Origin: an uncultured Campylobacterales bacterium
Lineage (GTDB): Bacteria; Campylobacterota; Campylobacteria; Campylobacterales; Sulfurimonadaceae
DNA length: 47,666 nucleotides
NCBI GenBank assembly: GCA_903892995.1
Contig: CAITKP010000018.1
Span: forward strand, 1-47,666
Reading direction: 5' to 3'
The notes under the pieces were generated by a model, which was given only the letters and a program-made list of their open reading frames with translations, was not told where the DNA came from and searched no databases. The stretch's first letter is position 1. Each line of letters opens with the position of its first letter. Shown here piece by piece: positions 8,290-16,564 of the stretch. A program made the position numbers and the translations under genes.

Positions 8290-10341
8290 CTATTTTTTTG
8301 CTGTTGTGTTATTTGTTTTTAGTTGATGCATAAGAAGACTTTTTTGTGAAAAATCTTTTCTCATCATCGCTGCATCTGGATTATTTTTAAATTGATTATC
8401 AGGATAATATGCGATATGATGTACACCTAAACCATAAAGATAAGATATCGTACCACTAAGTTCAAAAGGAGATATCGGTGTATCACCTTTTCTCCAGTTA
8501 ACCGTTTGAAGCTCCATAACTGTACGCTCTAAGCCACATTTTTCCTCTTTTACATTGTTAACAATATCATCATAAAACTCTTTGCTATCTGCTGCTTGTT
8601 CCATATATGGCATTGCCATAATCGCAGTATAATCATAATGTTTTATCGATTCTCCAAGATTTTGAGCATACCATTCTTCAGCATTTTCATTCAATGCAAC
8701 TTGGGCATAAAGATTGCGTGCTGTAAGAAGTCCTGGTTTTTCCTCTCTTACAATTTGTGCTAACTCCATCGCAAATCCATCTAAATATGCTGTTTTTTTC
8801 TTTGTCCATTTTTGAAACTGATCATGGTCACCTCTTATCTTTGCTACGCTTGGATAAAGCCCCCACTCTTTGTATTGTTCGCGCGCTGTTGTGCTGTCAT
8901 CTTCAAAATCAGAGAGAGTTACATCATCATGAAAAATGATTCCATCGATATAAGCTGCTTTTCCTAGATCTTCATAAATCTCTTTGATCACTTTTTTTGC
9001 TTTTTTAGAAAATGGTGAGAGTCTTGGATAGCCCATATTCAAGTGGGTTGGATCTACTTGAAGGGTGACAACCATATCTTGTGAAGCTGGATTATTCGCT
9101 GGCAATTGCCATGCAATCACAGGCATCCAAGCATAGATACGCTTCACATTTGTTCGAGTTCCTATTTGCCAAGCGACACGATTAAAAAGGTCAGCTCGCA
9201 TCGGAACATTTCTATTTGGAAAATATACATAATCCGCTGCACCATTTGCATCTGGATCAGCAAATGCTTGCAAATATACAGTATTAACGCCTAAACTTTT
9301 TATGCGTTCTAAAAGATCACCAAGATTTTTTTCTGTTTGAGCTGGATCTGGATCATAAATATAATCAAGATCAATATGAGCAGCTTTTGTTACATGATCA
9401 TCATCAATAAAGTTCTCATTTCTAGACCACATATTTACTTCAAGATCTTTAAGTGTCATCACACCATCAACCAAAATACGGCGTAAACCCCATACTGGTG
9501 TCAAACGTGTATTACTTCCATCATCAAGTGTAAGTCCAACTGGCATACCGAGCTCTTCTGCTATCTCACGGACTACTTTATTATAATGCCCGTATGGCCA
9601 AACCATCACTCGAGGTTTCTGTCCTGTATATTTTTTTAGAAAACTATTATTCTCAGCCAAATCATCTTTAATCCGTTTTTTATAGCTTTTTTCATCTTCA
9701 TAACCATTATTTATGTATTGACGTGTTGTAACTGCTGGCTCCATATTGCCTTGAGGATTCCCTTGGATGCCATGGTGTAAACCATAACTATGACTTCCTA
9801 TCTCTACTAGACCGCTAGCGACCATCTCTTTGATCTCTGCTTGACTTAAGAATTTATTTCTATCAATAATCTGACCACTAAAATCAACTTTATCTTTTGA
9901 GTTTAACCAACTTCCAACTAAAGCAATAACTGTTGGAATCTTATATTTTTTAAGTACTGGATAAGCATTTGCATATACAGATTGGTACCCATCATCAAAT
10001 GTTAGAAGAACAGCTTTATCTGGTAATGGAGTTTTGTTTTTACGATAGTTTAAAATATCGTCAACTTTAATAAAATGGTAGCCATTATCCAAAAGCCATT
10101 TTACCTGCTCATCAAAATGCTTTGGAGTTACAGTGTATGTAGCATCTAAAGTTTCACTTTTATCAGCTATTTCGTGATAACTCAGTACTGTAAACTCATT
10201 GGGATTTTGATCTCTGCTGCACATATTTGGATGCCCTTGCGCCATGCTCAAAGTGCCAAAAAAGCTAAAAGATAGCAACAAAACTTTAGAGGTTTTTTTA
10301 AATACTTCACACTTACTTTTAATCATCATGAATAGAGTCAT
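8290..10341 (-). CDS. pgaB: Poly-N-acetylglucosamine deacetylase/hydrolase PgaB
   Basis: The product has 683 residues. A hydrophobic segment at about 18-35 should act as a signal peptide; the first Cys (41) is not in a clear lipobox, so I cannot call it a lipoprotein. Residues 50-300 form a polysaccharide deacetylase domain with TFDDG (114-118), a metal-binding SHS..LHH stretch near 180 and VWPYGHYN. The second half is the glycoside-hydrolase-like C-terminal domain of PgaB, with the GIIFHDD motif. PgaB partly deacetylates PNAG in the periplasm so that the chain can be exported. It is first in the visible operon. The outer-membrane porin PgaA, which normally precedes it, is absent: the next upstream gene is an unrelated protease. 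Confidence 0.92.
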   Translation of the reverse strand: MTLFMMIKSKCEVFKKTSKVLLLSFSFFGTLSMAQGHPNMCSRDQNPNEFTVLSYHEIADKSETLDATYTVTPKHFDEQVKWLLDNGYHFIKVDDILNYRKNKTPLPDKAVLLTFDDGYQSVYANAYPVLKKYKIPTVIALVGSWLNSKDKVDFSGQIIDRNKFLSQAEIKEMVASGLVEIGSHSYGLHHGIQGNPQGNMEPAVTTRQYINNGYEDEKSYKKRIKDDLAENNSFLKKYTGQKPRVMVWPYGHYNKVVREIAEELGMPVGLTLDDGSNTRLTPVWGLRRILVDGVMTLKDLEVNMWSRNENFIDDDHVTKAAHIDLDYIYDPDPAQTEKNLGDLLERIKSLGVNTVYLQAFADPDANGAADYVYFPNRNVPMRADLFNRVAWQIGTRTNVKRIYAWMPVIAWQLPANNPASQDMVVTLQVDPTHLNMGYPRLSPFSKKAKKVIKEIYEDLGKAAYIDGIIFHDDVTLSDFEDDSTTAREQYKEWGLYPSVAKIRGDHDQFQKWTKKKTAYLDGFAMELAQIVREEKPGLLTARNLYAQVALNENAEEWYAQNLGESIKHYDYTAIMAMPYMEQAADSKEFYDDIVNNVKEEKCGLERTVMELQTVNWRKGDTPISPFELSGTISYLYGLGVHHIAYYPDNQFKNNPDAAMMRKDFSQKSLLMHQLKTNNTTAKK

Positions 10342-10419
10342 TTTTTGGGTACTTCTTTAGAGGAAAATAATAGTTTATATTATACTCTATCTCCTCTTGA
10401 AATTTTATATGAAATGATA

Positions 10420-12804
10420 TTATTTTTCTTCAAGAGCTTTTGTAATGATCTCTTTGAGTTCCTCTCCATCAACTACCTCTTTAGCAATGAGCTCTTTTGC
10501 AACTGCTTCAATAGCTGGCCACACCTTTTTCACCTCTTGCTCAGTTTTTTCTTTCGCCCTTTTCATCCAAACAACAAGTCGCGCTTCGATCTCTTTGGAA
10601 AAAATTTTTTTATCATAAACAGATTCAATCCCTGTTACATTGATATATCCAAGTTCCTCATCCATTCCAAAAAGTGCAATCGCTGCATATGCTTGCATAT
10701 TTGCCACTTCAAGATCGTTGATTGCTCCTGTTTCTAAGCCATCATCACCAAACTTTTCTATAGTTACAATACGTCCTGCGAGTAAAACACATATATCATT
10801 AAAAAGTTCCTCTTTTGATGTTGCATCTATATAGTCATCACTGTGGTAGGAAACAAAACCCAATGCTTCGCTTCTTGGAGCAACTGTAACTTGTTCTATT
10901 TTGATCTTTGGCAAAAGCATATATGAAAGTACCGCATGCCCTGCTTCATGATAGGCAGTTTTTGCCATTGAAGTTTCAATATCACGAATCTGTTTATTTT
11001 CAAGTTTTGTACCATATTTGATTATATTTATCTGCTCTAATAGTATCTCTTCTGTAAGTTCTTCAAGCCCTTTTCTTGCACATTGTAAAGATGCTTCTTC
11101 TCCAATACGTTTGAGTTCATTGCCGCCAAGACCTGAGATATAGCGTACCACTCTTTCTACATCTATTTTGCCATTATGAGGTTTTTTCAATACTTCATTT
11201 AGAAAAAATCTTCGTGCTTCTATATCAAGTTTTGGAACTTCGATGCGGATATCGATCCGCCCTGCTTTGTTGAGTTCATCTGGAATATCTGCAATATCTG
11301 TTAGTGTGATTATGGTAAAAACAGGAACTTCAAAACTCTGATTGAGATTATCCAACTCCTCTATAAGTGGCGAAATATTCATCTTTGAGATCATTCCACC
11401 TACAACACCTTGAACATCAATATCCTCTAAAATAACGATTGCAGGTGCAGAAACATACGCTTGTGCATAAGCTTTTCGTATCACTGATTCATTAAAAAGG
11501 TCAGCTCCATTAATGGTAATGTATGGCATATCACTCTCGCAAGCAAAAGCACGAGAGAGAAGTTTTTTCCCCATTCCCTGCTGCCCATACAAAAACATCC
11601 CCTTTGGAGGCAACATTCCAAAATGCTCTAATCTATGAGGTTCTTTTAAAAGCGCCAAAATCTCTAAAAGCTCATCTTTCACCCTTTGCTGCCCAGCAAC
11701 ATCTGCAAACCTTATATCTGAGACATGTAACTCTTCATTACTTAAGATAGAGAGTTTTTCTTTACTATAATAGGCGTTTTCTATCTTACATGTAAGGCTA
11801 TTTCCCTCTGCAACTATCTGCCAATCAAGCGTGATTCTATAGTGTTGTTTGAGTGTTTTTTTTGTAAAAAAAGCCTGCTCTTTTAATATTTCATCAGTAA
11901 AATCAATAGCTGTTTGTGAGAGATCAAAATGGATATGATTCATATCTGTATTGAGTTTCATCGCATCATAAATCACACTAAATAAAAGCTCTGGAAGCTT
12001 TTTAATAATATGTCTTGCATTAAGATATGGTGCTAAAGAGAGGGTTAAAAGTGATATCAATTTGTCAAAATTTTTGTATTCTATTTCTATTTTGCTTTGT
12101 TTATTGAAGTTTGTTGAGGTTTCATTGAGCGTTCTTATTGCTATTTTAATCAGTGTAGCCAAACTCAAGCGGTTAAATGGAATTACAGTGTGTTCGTTCA
12201 TTAAAGAAAGCAGTTTTTTATCAAAAGCCTCCTCTTTGACACCATTTAAGATCAACATCTCTCGGCTGAGTCTCTCCATCAAAAAGGTGTGCGCCTGCAT
12301 AGGATCAATTTTCAAAAGTTCATGCAGATCTTGGCGCTGTAAAAGTGATGCAACTCGCGTTGTAGTTAAAACAACAATAATATTTGAAAAATCGATCTCA
12401 CTCTTTTGTGTATCTCCAAAAAGTGTATATATAGAGAGTTGTGCTTGTAAATCAGCTTTTTCTATATCTTCAAAAACTAAAATCGAGTTTGGATTTTGTT
12501 CTACAAATGCAATAACCTCTGTCTCAATTATCGGCGCGTTATACTGCTCCATAGCCATTGAAAAATTTCCACTGTACTTATCCATATTGAAAGTTTTAAT
12601 CTGCTCCAAATGAGTATCAGCTTGAAGAAGCAATTCACAAAGATAGTGTTTCCCACTATTTGGAGGGCCAATAAATGTAAAAAGTGCTCGAACTTTTCTA
12701 CTTGTTTTGAGTAAACTAGCTTGTAAAAGAGTTTTTGCTATCGTCTCTACTGCTTCTTGTTGATCAAAAATATTTTCATTTAAAATTTTCGCTATATTTG
12801 TCAT
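10420..12804 (-). CDS. Double AAA+ protein with FtsH-type M41 zinc protease domain, no membrane anchor
   Basis: The product has 794 residues. I chose ATG at 12802-12804 because GGAG precedes it by 6 nt; a TTG four codons earlier would include that ribosome site. The N-terminal third is an AAA+ module of Clp-like type with Walker A GPPNSGKH (about 46-53) and Walker B ILVFEDIEKAD. A second AAA module resembles FtsH (FADVAGQQRVKDEL, Walker A GQQGMGKK, Walker B VILEDID, KAGRIDIR in place of RPGRFDR). An M41 peptidase follows with zinc site HEAGH (near 618) and the third ligand in NDLE. Bona fide FtsH has two N-terminal membrane helices and one AAA domain; here no membrane segment is evident. It is probably a soluble or peripheral protease with unknown substrates. 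A palindrome copy (11785-11796) encodes Leu-Thr-Cys-Lys between the two AAA modules. Confidence 0.82.
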   Translation of the reverse strand: MTNIAKILNENIFDQQEAVETIAKTLLQASLLKTSRKVRALFTFIGPPNSGKHYLCELLLQADTHLEQIKTFNMDKYSGNFSMAMEQYNAPIIETEVIAFVEQNPNSILVFEDIEKADLQAQLSIYTLFGDTQKSEIDFSNIIVVLTTTRVASLLQRQDLHELLKIDPMQAHTFLMERLSREMLILNGVKEEAFDKKLLSLMNEHTVIPFNRLSLATLIKIAIRTLNETSTNFNKQSKIEIEYKNFDKLISLLTLSLAPYLNARHIIKKLPELLFSVIYDAMKLNTDMNHIHFDLSQTAIDFTDEILKEQAFFTKKTLKQHYRITLDWQIVAEGNSLTCKIENAYYSKEKLSILSNEELHVSDIRFADVAGQQRVKDELLEILALLKEPHRLEHFGMLPPKGMFLYGQQGMGKKLLSRAFACESDMPYITINGADLFNESVIRKAYAQAYVSAPAIVILEDIDVQGVVGGMISKMNISPLIEELDNLNQSFEVPVFTIITLTDIADIPDELNKAGRIDIRIEVPKLDIEARRFFLNEVLKKPHNGKIDVERVVRYISGLGGNELKRIGEEASLQCARKGLEELTEEILLEQINIIKYGTKLENKQIRDIETSMAKTAYHEAGHAVLSYMLLPKIKIEQVTVAPRSEALGFVSYHSDDYIDATSKEELFNDICVLLAGRIVTIEKFGDDGLETGAINDLEVANMQAYAAIALFGMDEELGYINVTGIESVYDKKIFSKEIEARLVVWMKRAKEKTEQEVKKVWPAIEAVAKELIAKEVVDGEELKEIITKALEEK

Positions 12805-12835
12805 TTTACTCTCCAAAAATTTATTTAATTCGCCT

Positions 12836-12841
12836 ATTATA
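12836..12841 (-). promoter_or_regulatory. Candidate -10 element for the AAA/M41 protease gene
   Basis: TATAAT on the reverse strand lies about 32 nt before the chosen ATG, in the short divergent interval shared with flgA. It supports transcription of the protease gene separately from anything upstream. Confidence 0.5.
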
Positions 12842-12867
12842 TGGCAAATTTTATAAAAGTAATATGC

Positions 12868-12873
12868 TAAAAT
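12868..12873 (+). promoter_or_regulatory. Candidate -10 element for the flgA-to-cysE run
   Basis: TAAAAT within TATGCTAAAAT lies about 24 nt before the flgA ATG, and GGAG (12888-12891) provides the ribosome site. It is the only clear promoter-like element before a series of eight nearly contiguous forward genes. Confidence 0.45.
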
Positions 12874-12896
12874 CTTCCTTTTACTTTGGAGTGTGA

Positions 12897-13769
12897 ATGT
12901 TCTTTACAAAAACTTTTTTTTTGTTACTTCTTTTTATGATGAACCTGCATGCAATCACCCTAGAAGAGAACTATGAGACAAAAGGAAGAGATATCTATGC
13001 AAGTGATATTTCCAAAGAGGTAACAAACGATTTTTTACTTTTTTCCTATGATACAGATAAACATATGCTCCGCACATCCGCTGCTAAAGTGCTCTCTCTT
13101 TTTAAAACACATGGAGTTACAATCCAATCAAACAAGGTAAAATATATCACTTTTAGAGAAAAATCCGCTATTAATATTGATAAAATCTCTGATGCTCTTA
13201 AAGATGAGTTTTTAAAAAAATACCCAACTTTGAACATAAAATCTCTCAAAATATATCCAAGAAGCTATTTAAGTGAACTTCCAAAGAGCTACTCTCTTTC
13301 TTTGCAAAAACAGACTCTTTATAAGAACTATTCAACTTTCTGCATTACTACTCCAGATCATAAAATGATCTTTTTTGATTATATTTTAGATGCCCAGCTT
13401 GATATAGTCATCAGCACAAAACCTATATCTCGCCATCAAATACTTTCTTTTGAAAACACAACAATAAAAAGAGTAAAATTTTTAAGTTTTAAGGCCTATC
13501 CGCTCACTGAGATTATAAATCATCAATATCAAAGCAAATTTTCAATAAAATCCGATGAAATTTTGACGAAAAATGATATTGAACAGCTCAGTGTTGTACG
13601 AAAAAATGATCATCTCATTGCTTTTGTAGAGGATGATGGGCTCTCTATAACATTTGATGCCACAGCCCAGCAAGATGGAAAAGTTGGCGATGTTATCGTT
13701 GTTCGCAAAGCAGATGGCAAAACATTAAGAGCTAAAGTTATTTCAGAGAAGAGAGTGCAGATCCAATGA
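12897..13769 (+). CDS. flgA: Flagellar P-ring assembly chaperone FlgA
   Basis: The product has 290 residues. It starts with a signal peptide (hydrophobic 7-18, ending near LHA-I). The last 130 residues form the SAF/FlgA domain, ending in a GKVGDVIVVR...GKTLRAKVI stretch typical of FlgA. The protein acts in the periplasm to help FlgI form the P ring around the flagellar rod. The N-terminal half is weakly conserved. It is the first gene of a forward run and overlaps ubiX by 4 nt (ATGA), so translation is probably coupled, although the functions are unrelated. Confidence 0.87.
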   Translation: MFFTKTFFLLLLFMMNLHAITLEENYETKGRDIYASDISKEVTNDFLLFSYDTDKHMLRTSAAKVLSLFKTHGVTIQSNKVKYITFREKSAINIDKISDALKDEFLKKYPTLNIKSLKIYPRSYLSELPKSYSLSLQKQTLYKNYSTFCITTPDHKMIFFDYILDAQLDIVISTKPISRHQILSFENTTIKRVKFLSFKAYPLTEIINHQYQSKFSIKSDEILTKNDIEQLSVVRKNDHLIAFVEDDGLSITFDATAQQDGKVGDVIVVRKADGKTLRAKVISEKRVQIQ

Positions 13770-14296
13770 AAAAAGTAGTCGTTTCTATAAGTGGTGCAAG
13801 CGGTGCTAGTTTGGGATTAAAAGCACTCTCCTTGTTACCAAAAGGTATCCAAAAACATCTTATAATCTCAGATCATGCAAAAGTGGTCTTGGATAAAGAG
13901 CAAGATATCATGATCCATGATGAAAAAAACATCGCAGCTTCCATTGCCAGTGGAAGTTTTAAAGTGGACGCTATGCTTATCATTCCATGCAGTATGAACA
14001 CTTTGGCAAAAATCGCGTGTGGCATCTCTGACAATCTCACAACACGCGCGGCAAGTGTGATGATAAAAGAGCAAAAAAAGCTACTTTTAGCTCCACGTGA
14101 GATGCCATTTTCTGCCATCGCTTTAGAAAATATGCATAAACTAGCATCACTTGGGATTATCATAGCCCCTCCTGTTATGGCGTATTACAGCGAACAAAAC
14201 TCTTTAGAAGAGATGGAAAACTTTATGATCGGCAAATGGTTTGATCTGCTTGGAATTGAGAATGATCTCTATAAAAGATGGGATGAAAATGAATAA
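13766..14296 (+). CDS. ubiX: Flavin prenyltransferase UbiX
   Basis: The product has 176 residues, close to the usual 185-200. A Rossmann-like start with SGASGASLG binds FMN. The central PCSMNTLAKIACGISDNL and the APREMPFS motif are UbiX signatures. UbiX attaches a dimethylallyl group to FMN to give the prenylated flavin cofactor of UbiD-type decarboxylases, which act in ubiquinone or menaquinone routes. Neither UbiD nor other quinone genes are in the window. It overlaps flgA by 4 nt and coaD by 8 nt. Confidence 0.93.
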   Translation: MKKVVVSISGASGASLGLKALSLLPKGIQKHLIISDHAKVVLDKEQDIMIHDEKNIAASIASGSFKVDAMLIIPCSMNTLAKIACGISDNLTTRAASVMIKEQKKLLLAPREMPFSAIALENMHKLASLGIIIAPPVMAYYSEQNSLEEMENFMIGKWFDLLGIENDLYKRWDENE

Positions 14297-14774
14297 AATT
14301 GCACTCTATCCAGGAACTTTTGACCCAATCACCAAGGGACATTTTGATATTATTGAAAGAGCTTTAAGGCTTTTTGATGAAGTTGTCATCGCTGTTGCGG
14401 ATTCTAAAGAGAAAAACCCTATGTTTACACTTGATCAAAGAGTTGAGATGGTACAAGAGGCTGTAAAGACTCTTAAAAATGTGCGAGTTATTGGCTTTAA
14501 TAATCTCACAGTTGAGCTGGCAAAAAGTCTCAATGCAACCATTTTAATTCGTGGTTTACGTGCTGTAAGTGATTTTGAGTTTGAACTCCAGCTTGGATAT
14601 CTCAATAACTCTTTGGATGATAAAATCGAGACGGTCTATCTTATGCCAAAATTACAACACGCATTTATAAGTTCATCTATAGTTAGAAATCTTTTAAAAT
14701 TTAATGGTAAGACTAACCATCTTTTACCTCAAGAGGTACAAACAATGATAGAAAAGAGGATGCTATGTATATAG
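14289..14774 (+). CDS. coaD: Phosphopantetheine adenylyltransferase
   Basis: The product has 161 residues, the family norm. Start chosen at ATG 14289, because the family begins directly before the YPGTFDPITKGH nucleotide-binding motif and GGGA lies just upstream. Further signatures are RGLRAVSDFEFE and ISSSIVRN. The enzyme transfers AMP from ATP to 4'-phosphopantetheine, the penultimate step of coenzyme A synthesis. The end of ubiX overlaps its start, and its own end overlaps tmk by 10 nt. Confidence 0.96.
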   Translation: MNKIALYPGTFDPITKGHFDIIERALRLFDEVVIAVADSKEKNPMFTLDQRVEMVQEAVKTLKNVRVIGFNNLTVELAKSLNATILIRGLRAVSDFEFELQLGYLNNSLDDKIETVYLMPKLQHAFISSSIVRNLLKFNGKTNHLLPQEVQTMIEKRMLCI

Positions 14775-15346
14775 TTATTGAGGGGATCGATACAGCTGGA
14801 AAAAGCACTCAGATCGAAGCCTTAAAAAACCATTATCCAAATGCACTTATCACAAAAGAGCCAGGCGGAACAGAGCTTGGTTTAAAACTGCGTGAGATCG
14901 CCCTATTTTCAGAGATCAAAAGCCCTATTGCAGAACTTTTGATATTTCTTGCAGATCGGGCTGAACATATTGCCCAAATCGTAGAACCAAATCTTGAAAA
15001 ACTCATCATCAGTGATAGAAGTGTGATCTCAGGTATAGCGTATGCTGATGTTGTAGGGCACTTTGAGATGGAGAAACTCATAAAGCTAAACCGCTTTACA
15101 TGTAAGGATATTTTGCCTACAAAAGCAGTGATATTAAAACTCTCCAAAGAGGAGCTTACATGTAGGCTTTCTCAAAAGGCGCATGACAAGATCGAAGGCA
15201 GAGGAATTGATTATTTACTCTCTATCCAAGACTCACTTATCAAAGCCGCAAAAGCTTTACATGTAGAGATTTTAGAGATCGATGCATCCTTACATGTAAG
15301 CGATATAACAACACAAATTATAAATTTTATAGAGGAAAAAAAGTAG
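14765..15346 (+). CDS. tmk: Thymidylate kinase
   Basis: The product has 193 residues with P-loop GIDTAGKST (7-15), the SDRS motif for dTMP binding and a LID-region GRGIDY. It phosphorylates dTMP to dTDP. The C-terminal half is peppered with palindrome copies: TTACATGTAA at 15096-15105 (Thr-Cys-Lys) and 15290-15299 (Leu-His-Val), plus one-mismatch copies at 15156-15165 and 15257-15266. That is four in about 205 bp, the densest cluster in the window. The stop codon directly abuts hisS. Confidence 0.95.
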   Translation: MYIVIEGIDTAGKSTQIEALKNHYPNALITKEPGGTELGLKLREIALFSEIKSPIAELLIFLADRAEHIAQIVEPNLEKLIISDRSVISGIAYADVVGHFEMEKLIKLNRFTCKDILPTKAVILKLSKEELTCRLSQKAHDKIEGRGIDYLLSIQDSLIKAAKALHVEILEIDASLHVSDITTQIINFIEEKK

Positions 15347-16552
15347 ATGATACAATCACTTCGTGGAATGAATGACATTATAGAATCGCAGAGATTTGAA
15401 TATTTTATAGAAGTTGCAACAAAGATAGCAAAAAATTATGGGTTTAATTACATTGAAACACCTCTTTTGGAAGAGACGGCGCTCTTTAAGCGTTCAGTTG
15501 GCGAGTCAAGTGATATTGTCGGTAAAGAGATGTATCAGTTCATAGACAAGGGTGAAAATGATGTTTGTCTGCGACCTGAGGGAACTGCGGGAGTTGTACG
15601 CGCATTTGTACAAAACAAATTTGACAAAGCTGGCGGGAACTATAAATTTTTCTATCATGGTCCAATGTTTCGCTATGAAAGACCGCAAAAAGGCCGTCTA
15701 AGAGAGTTTCACCAGTTTGGAGTTGAGAGTTTTGGTGAAGAAAGCGTGTATGAAGATGCAACGATGATTATGATGATCGCTGATATTTTCAACGCGCTTA
15801 AAATCGGTTACAGACTTAAAATAAACTCTTTGGGTGACAACAATTGTATGCCTCAATATAGAGAAAATTTGGTGAACTTTTTAGACCTACATCAAGAGCA
15901 TATTTGTGAGGATTGTCTTCGAAGAAAAGCGACAAATCCTATCCGTGTTCTTGATTGTAAAAGTGAAAAATGCCAGACACTTTATCTTAATGCACCAAAA
16001 CTATTAAACAATCTTTGCCTTGCATGTAATGATGATTTTGAAGCTCTCAAAAAAATCTTAAAAGCAAATAATATCAATTATGAAATAGACAATCATTTAG
16101 TACGTGGTCTTGATTATTATTCTAAAACTGCATTTGAGTTTGTAAGTGATAACATCGGTGCTCAAAGTGCCATCGCAGGCGGTGGACGCTATGACAGACT
16201 TGTAGAGTTTTTGGATGGAAAAGCAACTCCAGCTGTTGGATTTGCCATAGGAATCGAGAGACTTTTAGAACTCATCGTTATGCCTGAAATTTTCCGTGAT
16301 GGCTACTATTTTGGAGCGATGGATGAAGAGGCGCTCGAACTGGTGATCTCTTTAGCTCAAGCAAAAAGAAAAACAGACAAAGCAACCGTTTCCTATAAGC
16401 CAAGAAATCTCAAAACTCACCTCAAAAATGCAGATAAAGTCAATGCAAAATATTGTGCGATTATCGGAGAAAATGAGTTTAGGGAACAAAAAATTTGGGT
16501 AAAAAATCTCGAAGAAAAAACAGAGCAAATCATCCCAATCGCTGAAATATAA
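15347..16552 (+). CDS. hisS: Histidine-tRNA ligase
   Basis: The product has 401 residues. Class II synthetase motifs are clear: LRPEGTAGVVRAFV, motif 2 FRYERPQKGRLREFHQFGVE, the histidine-specific RGLDYYSKTAFE and the motif 3 region VGFAIGIERLLEL. A CxxC...CxxC set around residues 185-227 (CEDCLRRK, CKSEKCQ, CLAC) suggests a bound metal. The C-terminal anticodon-binding domain is shorter than in E. coli HisRS. It begins immediately after the tmk stop codon. Confidence 0.95.
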   Translation: MIQSLRGMNDIIESQRFEYFIEVATKIAKNYGFNYIETPLLEETALFKRSVGESSDIVGKEMYQFIDKGENDVCLRPEGTAGVVRAFVQNKFDKAGGNYKFFYHGPMFRYERPQKGRLREFHQFGVESFGEESVYEDATMIMMIADIFNALKIGYRLKINSLGDNNCMPQYRENLVNFLDLHQEHICEDCLRRKATNPIRVLDCKSEKCQTLYLNAPKLLNNLCLACNDDFEALKKILKANNINYEIDNHLVRGLDYYSKTAFEFVSDNIGAQSAIAGGGRYDRLVEFLDGKATPAVGFAIGIERLLELIVMPEIFRDGYYFGAMDEEALELVISLAQAKRKTDKATVSYKPRNLKTHLKNADKVNAKYCAIIGENEFREQKIWVKNLEEKTEQIIPIAEI

Positions 16553-16564
16553 AAGGAGTAAAAT

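Noticed and set aside
12062-12613. Forward open frame of 183 codons
   Set aside because: It is antisense to the Clp-like AAA module, whose protein motifs are clear; Ser/Lys-rich composition is typical of a shadow frame.
15096-15300. CRISPR-like spacing of repeats in tmk
   Set aside because: Spacing is irregular, the units are short palindromes and the coding frame is intact.
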